From positions 156,536 through 220,535 of the forward strand of contig NZ_CDPK01000007.1 of NCBI RefSeq assembly GCF_900068895.1: 64,000 nt of DNA, in the 5' to 3' direction. Position numbers and translations under genes: made by a program. This DNA is from Erwinia sp. ErVv1 (GTDB lineage: Bacteria; Pseudomonadota; Gammaproteobacteria; Enterobacterales; Enterobacteriaceae). The notes under the pieces were generated by a model. It was not told the origin of the DNA. It did no database searches and saw only the letters and a program-made list of their open reading frames with translations. Positions 30,827-37,495 of this stretch are shown here, one piece after another; positions within the stretch are counted from its first letter, which is position 1, and each line of letters starts with the position of its first letter.

Positions 30827-31653
30827 TGGCTACCTCTGATCAAATAATCTTTCTGGAAATAGCTCTCCGGCAACGATTCCATAACCATTTCGCTGTAGGC
30901 CATGGTGGTCCAGTTATCTTTGCGTAACGCGTCTTCAATAACGATCGTTGCCGGACGCATTATCCCCTGAACCTGCTGATAATCACGGTAGCGCGAGCGC
31001 TTGATCAGCCGCCCTTCGGTTGAGAGGAAATCAATGCGCTGCGGATGCCAGCTGCCGACTTCAACCCAGTAGAGAATGGCAGGGTAGGGAACCGACGCCC
31101 AGCGGCGGGTTAGCGACAGCTTATAGCACTGGCTGTCACCGCACGCTTCGGTCCCGAGCAGCGTTGAAATATAGGAGTAGTCGAAATCAGCTGCCACCAC
31201 ATCTCCATTGGAAACCTGGCCCAGCAGGCGCTGCTGACGGGAGATGGGGATAGGTCGACGTAGCTCCGGCGCGTAGTACCACATTTTGTCGAGATCGGAG
31301 AGCAGGACCTTGCCTTTATCCCTTGTTGGGGCAACGAAGCGTACCAGCGCGCGCGCCTCGCCCCTTTCCCGCTGCTCATCGGGCTTGTAAAAGCGCATTG
31401 AAATATCCAGTACCTGCCGTTTTTCCAACAGGTCGCGACCGTTTTTGTGTTCGGTTAGCGTCAGGGTATAGCGGAATGGCTGCCCGGGGGCGCGTACCCG
31501 GTCTGCACGACGAATAATCTCCCGGGCTTTGCCGTCTTCCTGGGTCAGCTGAGAGAGCTGATCGCGATCCAGCGAAAGAACCTGAGGCGGCGTCTGCGCC
31601 AATGCGCAGGCACTGACGTGCATCATGACCAGCAAAATTATGAATCTGAACAT
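30823..31653 (-). CDS. Periplasmic LolA-like outer-membrane lipoprotein-sorting protein
   Basis: 276 residues with a signal peptide (about 1-19, ending ALAQT). The body matches the LolA-like family with an open beta-barrel for acyl chains: FRYTLTLTEHKNGRDLLE, ARALVRFVAPTRDKGKVLL and LDKMWYYAPELRRPIPIS, followed by VVAADFDYSYIS. LolA-type proteins carry acylated molecules across the periplasm. Here it overlaps the barrel gene by 4 bases and shares the operon with a LolD/LolE-like ABC transporter, suggesting a private lipid route to the outer membrane (inference). Confidence 0.8.
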   Translation of the reverse strand: MFRFIILLVMMHVSACALAQTPPQVLSLDRDQLSQLTQEDGKAREIIRRADRVRAPGQPFRYTLTLTEHKNGRDLLEKRQVLDISMRFYKPDEQRERGEARALVRFVAPTRDKGKVLLSDLDKMWYYAPELRRPIPISRQQRLLGQVSNGDVVAADFDYSYISTLLGTEACGDSQCYKLSLTRRWASVPYPAILYWVEVGSWHPQRIDFLSTEGRLIKRSRYRDYQQVQGIMRPATIVIEDALRKDNWTTMAYSEMVMESLPESYFQKDYLIRGSQ

Positions 31654-31662
31654 GTCTGCTCC

Positions 31663-32424
31663 TCAGGCCGTCAGCGATACGCCGAGGTCGGCGACCAGCG
31701 TCGTTCCACGGATAGCCGCAGACTGGTCAGAGATCAGAAAAGCGACAATATTGGCAATCTCCTGCGGTTCTATCAGCCAGCGACGCGGAGAGGCCTGATA
31801 GCGTGCGTACAGATCCGGCCAGAGTTTTTGCAGATAGGGCGCCATGTCGGTGTTCACCATGCCCGCGCACAAACCGTTGACGCGGATATCTCTGCTATGG
31901 AGTTCCACCTCGAGATACCCCACCAGAGACTCAAGAGCGGATTTGATAATGCCCAGCGGGTAGTTCGGCAATACGCGACGGCTGCCCATGCTGGATATCA
32001 CACATATTGAGCCGCCGGCGGGCATCATTGGGGTAATGTCGTTGACGCAGCTGTTGTTACCAATGATGTTGCTGTTCAGCAGTAGCTTCCAGTCGCTGCG
32101 GGTCATTTCGCTGAAGGGCTTGAACGGCGCGCTGGCCGCATTGAGGATGAGATGGTCGATATGCTCTACGCCATCCTGTTTTAGCCGCTTAATCATGTCC
32201 GTGATTTCACGAGGCTCACTGATATCGGCCCTGGCCAGCCTGACCGATACGCGACTTGCGGCAGAAGAAGTCAGGAATTGCTGCAATCCCGCTGCGCTTT
32301 TTCCCTGGTCCTTTCGATAGTTCAAAATCAGGTCGTAACCCTGCGTGGCTAAACACTGTGCTATCGCCATACCGACCCCGCGGCCAGCACCGGTAATAAA
32401 TACCGTTTTTCCTTTTTTAGACAT
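31663..32424 (-). CDS. Short-chain dehydrogenase, FabL-like enoyl-ACP reductase candidate
   Basis: 253 residues. Rossmann motif FITGAGRGVGMA at the N-terminus and LILNAAS in the middle. The C-terminal half (ALESLVGYLEVEL, IRVNGLCAGMVNTD, IRGTTLVAD) resembles FabL-type enoyl-ACP reductases of the SDR family more than FabG. The active-site segment is SSMGSRRVLPNYPLGIIKSA with Tyr155 and Lys161, a Tyr-x5-Lys spacing. FabG uses Tyr-x3-Lys and FabI/FabL use Tyr-x6-Lys. It probably reduces the double bond made by the operon's dehydratase, but a ketoreductase or other activity is possible. It lies 9 bases before the LolA-like gene. Confidence 0.75.
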   Translation of the reverse strand: MSKKGKTVFITGAGRGVGMAIAQCLATQGYDLILNYRKDQGKSAAGLQQFLTSSAASRVSVRLARADISEPREITDMIKRLKQDGVEHIDHLILNAASAPFKPFSEMTRSDWKLLLNSNIIGNNSCVNDITPMMPAGGSICVISSMGSRRVLPNYPLGIIKSALESLVGYLEVELHSRDIRVNGLCAGMVNTDMAPYLQKLWPDLYARYQASPRRWLIEPQEIANIVAFLISDQSAAIRGTTLVADLGVSLTA

Positions 32425-32457
32425 ATCTCTACTCCATTACAAACTGATAACCCTGAT

Positions 32458-33783
32458 TCAGACAAAACGAAATGCTTCGGCGATAACCAGATTGGCTGCT
32501 CGTTGCGAAGGAATAATTGAGGCAATTAACGCAGTGACCAGTGGCAGGGCACAGGAGAACCAGAACAGATGCATATCCCGATCCCACATAACAAAAGCCA
32601 GATACCCTCTGGTATATCCCGGGGAGGGCGGCATCGGTACGCCGTTAATATTGATAATCATGGCAACGATCAGGCCTAACCCTACGCTGAGAATGGCACC
32701 GATAATGCCGATAATAATCCCCTCTAGAATAAACAGACGGCCGATATAGGCCTTACTCAAACCCAGCGCGCGCAGGGTGGCTATTTCTCGCGTACGTTCA
32801 ATGACGTTCATCATCAGGGTATTACCGATCATAAATACCACGATGATGCTGACGATAGTTTTAATAAACAGGAATATCCCTTCAAACAGATTAACGACCT
32901 GATGATAGAAAATGGCCAGCTCATCCCATGAGTGAGCCTCCAGCGGCAGATTATTTTCTTTAATGAGCACCCTTACCCGTTGCAGAACGGCCTGAGTCTG
33001 ACTGGTATCCTGCAGGAGCAAAATTATCTTACTGACGTCCTGCGTTTGCAGCAGGTGCTGCGCGGTCACAAGGGGAATTTTCACCGCCGTGTCGTCATAA
33101 TCCTTAATGCCTGAGCGGAAGACGCCGCGAACCTGAGCCGACATTGCATTCTGGCCCCCTTCAGGATTGACGACCAGGAGATCGGTCCAGTCGTCGTATC
33201 CCGCCGAAAGCATGCTGGAAACGCCGCTGCCCAGCGTGATATTGAGCGGTTTAACCGCCGAGAGATCGCTACCGGAAATAATACTGTCCAGCGCGCCAAG
33301 CAGCAGGGACGTTTGCGGTTCAATGCCTACGCCAGCAAAGAAAGTCGAGACGCCTTTATCGTACTGAGAAATAATGCCTGAGAATTCAAGCTGGCCCGTG
33401 ATAGTTTTCGTCTGCTCAGCAATAAAGGGATCTGCCAGTAATGTCGCCTTAACAGGAGCATAATCCTTGATGGTGAACTGAAGCGACCGGCTATTGCCGT
33501 TAGCCATGTAGCCCTGCTGGTAAATCTGTATATGGCCCAGGTTGGTACGAATAGTCTGTTCGCGAAGAGCGTAAAAAGAGTAATCAACAAAACCACCGAA
33601 GATAAATACGGCTACCCCCCCTAAGGTGATTGCTATTAGCGTAACGGCGGAACGGCGACGATGGCGGAATAAGTTTAAAAAAGTGTAGCGAATATCCGTC
33701 GGCTTCCGCACCAGCGTGATGAATACTATACAGAGTGACCAGACAATCAGAATATTGGCAACCCAAAAAAGAATATTGCTCAT
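32458..33783 (-). CDS. ABC transporter permease, LolE/FtsX (MacB) family
   Basis: 441 residues from the ATG at 33783, overlapping the previous stop by 4 bases (ATGA). An N-terminal membrane segment (ILFWVANILIVWSLCIVFIT) and a second helix after NLFRHRRRSAVTLIAITLGG are followed by a large periplasmic domain (about 90-310). Three C-terminal helices follow (IKTIVSIIVVFMIGNTLMMN, LEGIIIGIIGAILSVGLGL, FSCALPLVTALIASIIPSQ) with the FtsX signature RTREIATLRALGLSK. This topology is that of LolC/E-type mechanotransmission permeases, which extract lipids or lipoproteins from the inner membrane. Its ATPase is encoded two genes upstream. Confidence 0.88.
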   Translation of the reverse strand: MSNILFWVANILIVWSLCIVFITLVRKPTDIRYTFLNLFRHRRRSAVTLIAITLGGVAVFIFGGFVDYSFYALREQTIRTNLGHIQIYQQGYMANGNSRSLQFTIKDYAPVKATLLADPFIAEQTKTITGQLEFSGIISQYDKGVSTFFAGVGIEPQTSLLLGALDSIISGSDLSAVKPLNITLGSGVSSMLSAGYDDWTDLLVVNPEGGQNAMSAQVRGVFRSGIKDYDDTAVKIPLVTAQHLLQTQDVSKIILLLQDTSQTQAVLQRVRVLIKENNLPLEAHSWDELAIFYHQVVNLFEGIFLFIKTIVSIIVVFMIGNTLMMNVIERTREIATLRALGLSKAYIGRLFILEGIIIGIIGAILSVGLGLIVAMIININGVPMPPSPGYTRGYLAFVMWDRDMHLFWFSCALPLVTALIASIIPSQRAANLVIAEAFRFV

Positions 33784-34475
33784 GGCTGCGCCTCCAGAAG
33801 CGGCACCAGCACATCGAGTATCTCCCCGGACGTCCAGTCGGGAGGCGCACCGGACTGAATGCGGTAGAGCGGTTCTCCTGCGGCACCCATGGCGCGTAGC
33901 GCATTCCATGCCTGCGCTGCTTTTTCAGGCTGATTACAGTTCATCGCCGCGCGTGCCCGCATGAGCGTAAGCATTGGGGTTAGCGAGGTGGGCAGGGGCG
34001 GGTTTTGCAGGGCGTTTAAATCCTTATTGGCTACCACACACCGACCACTCTCAGCGGGAACAAACGCATTCATACGCGCCCGCAGGTAAAACAGCAGTGC
34101 GTTCTCCGGCTCCTGCTCTGCGGCTTCGTCGATGGCGTAATAGCCCTGTTTCGACAGTTCAGCAGCCCGCATATAGTTCTTTTTCAACATATAATCACCC
34201 GCGAGAAAGAGCTGTCCATAGCCACAGAACATTTTCGCCGTGCGGTCCTCAGGCGAGGCGATGAGATGCTGCTGTAACAGGGAGACGGCGCGGTTAAGCT
34301 GGCCGGTGTCCCGCTTATCCTTCATCAGCAGCAGCGCCCTGGCCGTGACATTTTTCTCGGCAAGTGGCGCCAGCCGGGTGTCCAGATCCTCTTGCGCAGC
34401 ACAGACGGTGCCCGTCAGGGCCAGCAACAGCACGATCAGCAGACCGCGTCGCATCAGGGGGGGGTTAGTTAGCAT
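33780..34475 (-). CDS. Secreted helical-repeat (TPR-like) protein between the ABC subunits
   Basis: 231 residues from the ATG at 34475, which lies inside the end of the ATPase gene; an ATG at 34454 is an alternative. A signal peptide (MRRGLLIVLLLALTGTVCAAQ) exports it. The mature part is alpha-helical with TPR-like spacing (LNRAVSLLQQHLIASPEDRT, MRAAELSKQGYYAIDEAAEQ, AAMNCNQPEKAAQAWNALRA). I recognise no named family. It lies between the ATPase and permease genes, overlapping both, so it is probably a periplasmic partner of this transporter (inference). Confidence 0.65.
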   Translation of the reverse strand: MLTNPPLMRRGLLIVLLLALTGTVCAAQEDLDTRLAPLAEKNVTARALLLMKDKRDTGQLNRAVSLLQQHLIASPEDRTAKMFCGYGQLFLAGDYMLKKNYMRAAELSKQGYYAIDEAAEQEPENALLFYLRARMNAFVPAESGRCVVANKDLNALQNPPLPTSLTPMLTLMRARAAMNCNQPEKAAQAWNALRAMGAAGEPLYRIQSGAPPDWTSGEILDVLVPLLEAQP

Positions 34476-35181
34476 TAACGAAATCATCCTTAATTCTGCC
34501 ATCCTCAATTTGCACCACGCGGCTGGCCCGGTCGCGCAGCAGGGGCGAGTGGGTAGAAATAATGAAGGTCGTTTTCAGTTCATGATTCATCGTCAGGAGC
34601 AGATCGATAATCTCTTCACCCGTATGCGTATCCAGATTGCCCGTCGGTTCGTCGGCCACCACCAGACGCGGTTTTTTTACCAGTGCGCGGGCAATCGCAA
34701 CGCGCTGTTGCTGACCGCCGGACAATTCGCCTGGCGGACGACGGTAGTGATCGATAAGGCCGACCTTTTCAATGATATGCATCACATATTCGCGGGCTTC
34801 ACTTCGCCGGAACCCATTGAGCATTAGCGGGTAATAGACGTTGTCGAAAACGCTGAGTACCGGCAGCAGATTAAAAAACTGAAAGACAAAGCCTATGGCG
34901 TCGGCCCGCAGGGCAGCCATCTGTCTGTCATTCAGCAGGGCAAGGTCCTGCCCCAGCAAAAACACCTTTCCCTTTGTTGGCTCATCAATGCCTGCGACCA
35001 GATTGAGCAGGGTGCTTTTACCGCTGCCTGAGGGGCCACAGAGCGCGATGAACTCACCGTCATGGATCTCGGTAGTGATAGCCTGCAGGGCGTGAATTGG
35101 ATTAGCCGCACTGCCGTAGCTTTTACTGGCGTTTTGCAATATTGCCAGCGGCAGAGCCTGGATGGGGTGAGCAACACTCAT
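34465..35181 (-). CDS. ABC transporter ATPase, LolD/MacB family
   Basis: 238 residues. All ATPase motifs are present: Walker A GPSGSGKST, Q-loop FVFQFFNLLP, signature LSGGQQQRVAIARAL, Walker B LVVADEPTGNLD and the H-loop STHS. LolD/MacB-type ATPases power FtsX-type permeases. The partner permease is two genes downstream. The start overlaps the upstream ketosynthase-like gene by 4 bases. This is distinct from the housekeeping lolCDE operon. Confidence 0.95.
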   Translation of the reverse strand: MSVAHPIQALPLAILQNASKSYGSAANPIHALQAITTEIHDGEFIALCGPSGSGKSTLLNLVAGIDEPTKGKVFLLGQDLALLNDRQMAALRADAIGFVFQFFNLLPVLSVFDNVYYPLMLNGFRRSEAREYVMHIIEKVGLIDHYRRPPGELSGGQQQRVAIARALVKKPRLVVADEPTGNLDTHTGEEIIDLLLTMNHELKTTFIISTHSPLLRDRASRVVQIEDGRIKDDFVNAN

Positions 35182-36251
35182 AACGTTTTCTCCCTGTTAC
35201 GTCTCTCTTCATGACCAAACTGCCCGATATCGCTCTCCCCACAGGATGCTGGCGCAGGCTGACAGCGCACCAGCCACAGGCTGTGACCTGCGTGCAGGCT
35301 ACTTATCAGGCCTGGCCCAGCGGGCGCGCCATCGTTATGCCAGAGGTGAAGGCCGAGTGCTGGATTCAGACATCCGCTGTCTCCGTAGTGCGCATAAAGG
35401 GGAAGATGTGAGGAAAAAGGCGCGCCAGCACGCTGGTTTATGCTTAGCAGTGCAGGCGTGGGCGGTGCAGTACTGTAGATTTGTGTGCAGTCCGCCGCCT
35501 GCCAGCATGCGGTCAGCTGGGCCACGGCGGCGCTGGCCCGTTGCGGCAGGATCCGTCGCGGGCTGACTGAAAGCGTCGGCAGACTGTCCGTCATTCGGCT
35601 TACCAGCAGGCAGACATTGCGTTCCACCGCGAACAGGGTATTGCCTCCGCAATGATGACGGGCTTTCCCCGCTGGCCAGCCGAGGGTTTCTGACAGGGTC
35701 ATTACCGGGTAATGTCGGTGCTGACCGCAGATCACCACGTTGTCCGCCACGCCGCTATGCAGACAGTCCTGTGCCATCTCCAGCGCCAGCAGAAAGCCGT
35801 TACGTTCGCCGCGTAATTTGCTGCTGAAAGCCTGGATCTTGTACGTCCAGGCGATTTTTTTCGGCAAAATATCGCAGAAGAGTGAGTCCCGCCAGTTATC
35901 AATCGCCTCAAACAGACTGCTTTCACCCCAGGTATCAAAAAAGATCATCGCGTTTTGCGCATTGCGCCGTCGCAGATGCCGCTGCGCCTCGGGGGTGTTC
36001 AGCGCCAGATGGCAGGTATCGTTGAAGGCGTGCAGCGCATCGCGCAGATGCGTTTTACGTGGCGTAAGCGGTGCATCACCGCCGAAACGCTGGAACATCC
36101 AGTTGTGGGTACGAAGGTGCCTGCTGGCTTTTTTACAGAGCGAGGCTTCCCAGACATTGTGCCAGCCGGGCCTGAAAAGCACGGGCTGGCTGGTGGGTTC
36201 CTGCATCTGCATTGATACCAGACTCATCGGCATGGCTGATGTGGCAATCAT
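35178..36251 (-). CDS. Degenerate ketosynthase/thiolase-fold protein without catalytic residues
   Basis: 357 residues with no clear database-type motif. The segment IQAFSSKLRGERNGFLLALE followed by LHSGVADNVVICG lines up with the nucleophile region of ketosynthases (TACSSSLxAL... SGxADxALVGG). The Cys position appears to be Phe/Ser (AFSS, residues 141-144). The C-terminal ISSLHAGHSLWLVRC resembles the last strand of the fold. No HGTGT or KxxxGH motif is visible. The start and stop each overlap a neighbour by 4 bases, so it is a true operon member. It may be a structural partner (chain-length-factor-like) of the active ketosynthase. The assignment is from pattern only and is uncertain. Confidence 0.5.
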   Translation of the reverse strand: MIATSAMPMSLVSMQMQEPTSQPVLFRPGWHNVWEASLCKKASRHLRTHNWMFQRFGGDAPLTPRKTHLRDALHAFNDTCHLALNTPEAQRHLRRRNAQNAMIFFDTWGESSLFEAIDNWRDSLFCDILPKKIAWTYKIQAFSSKLRGERNGFLLALEMAQDCLHSGVADNVVICGQHRHYPVMTLSETLGWPAGKARHHCGGNTLFAVERNVCLLVSRMTDSLPTLSVSPRRILPQRASAAVAQLTACWQAADCTQIYSTAPPTPALLSINQRAGAPFSSHLPLYAHYGDSGCLNPALGLHLWHNDGAPAGPGLISSLHAGHSLWLVRCQPAPASCGESDIGQFGHEERRNREKTL

Positions 36252-37495
36252 ACCGTTCTGTCCTGACCTGAGAGTACGGCGCTGACGATTGAGCCCTCCA
36301 TCCCCATGGCGGTTTTAACGATATGGCGGCCAGGAAGCTGACAGGCGTCCTTATTGGTATGTAACCGGAGTCGGGGCGGCGCGGTTGACGGTAGCTGAGT
36401 ATGAAAAGGCAGCAGGCGCCGCTGCTTAAGCGCATCACAGGCCACAATCAAATCCACCAGCGCACTACAGGTTGAAAGATAGCCGATTTGTGCCTTATAG
36501 CTGACAACGGGTACGCCTTCCTCGCCCCAGATTTTCCGGATAGCCATGGTTTCGGTATTGTCGCTGATGGGGATGCCGTTGCCGTGGGGGAACAGGCAGC
36601 CGACGTCTGCGGCATTGATACCGGCCTGTGCCATCGCCTGCTCTATAGAGTGGACGATGGTGCGAAAATCGCTTATCGCGGCGTTATCACGCATACCGCT
36701 GTGCTGATAGCTGACGCTGCTGTCCAGATAGCATTCAGGTTCAAGCCCGGCGCGGCGAGCGATGTTTTCGCTACACATTAGCAGGGCAGCGGCGCCGTTA
36801 GACATCAGGACGCTGCTGGCATGGCCATTAAAGGGGCTTGCCGCACTCTCACCGAGCATATTTTGTGCTGCAAGAAAAAGCATATCCTGGGTGAGAATAT
36901 CGACCCATCCCACCACCAGGGCCACGTCTGCCAGATCGCTGCACACAGCGGCGCGGGCAAGGTGCACCGCAGACATCGAGGAGGCGCTGGCGCTGTAAAG
37001 GGTGGCAGGGGGGCGGGTAAGTTGATAATCATCTGCCAGCGCTTCACTTAGCCTGTCCTGAGCATAGGAGCCTGCATGCAGCTTTTTGATCGCAGGGTAA
37101 TAGAGCAGATCTTCCGGATCGTTGCGATCCTGGTAGGCTACTACCTCAGAAATGTCGGTACGCAGGCCGTTGCCGACGAGATAAACCCGCACGCGCTCCC
37201 CCGCCAGCAGCGCTTTCGTCTGTCCAGCCTCCCGTAGTGCCTGATCGATGACGTTTTTCAGCACCTGCCGCACCTGACGAAAGGTCAGGGCGCAGTGATG
37301 CTTCTGCGCCGGAAACGGCGAGTGACGGGGATTGATCGCCATCTTCATCGCCGTCTGCGCTCGCGCGGAGCTAAACCAGGGACGCGAAGGGGTGTAGCGA
37401 CCCGCAGCCAGGGCTGCTATCAGCGAGGGGACGTCGCTGGCAAAGCCACTATAGGTACCACTACCGATCACGGCTACCGGCTGGGAGGTCGTCAT
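36248..37495 (-). CDS. Ketosynthase-like protein with Ser in place of the active-site Cys
   Basis: 415 residues from the ATG at 37495 (AGGA seven bases upstream), overlapping the preceding stop as ATGA. Thiolase-fold ketosynthase features: PVAVIGSGTYSGF at the start, TLYSASASSMSAVHLARAA at the nucleophile elbow, then ADVALVVGW, FPHGNGIPISDN and VSYKAQIGYLS. The Cys of the TACAS motif is Ser170. His304 is kept in HGNG (normally HGTGT), and the second His (KxxxGH) is Tyr339. It is therefore probably unable to condense; such proteins act as chain-length factors or decarboxylases in type II polyketide systems. The exact role here is unknown. Confidence 0.75.
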   Translation of the reverse strand: MTTSQPVAVIGSGTYSGFASDVPSLIAALAAGRYTPSRPWFSSARAQTAMKMAINPRHSPFPAQKHHCALTFRQVRQVLKNVIDQALREAGQTKALLAGERVRVYLVGNGLRTDISEVVAYQDRNDPEDLLYYPAIKKLHAGSYAQDRLSEALADDYQLTRPPATLYSASASSMSAVHLARAAVCSDLADVALVVGWVDILTQDMLFLAAQNMLGESAASPFNGHASSVLMSNGAAALLMCSENIARRAGLEPECYLDSSVSYQHSGMRDNAAISDFRTIVHSIEQAMAQAGINAADVGCLFPHGNGIPISDNTETMAIRKIWGEEGVPVVSYKAQIGYLSTCSALVDLIVACDALKQRRLLPFHTQLPSTAPPRLRLHTNKDACQLPGRHIVKTAMGMEGSIVSAVLSGQDRTV

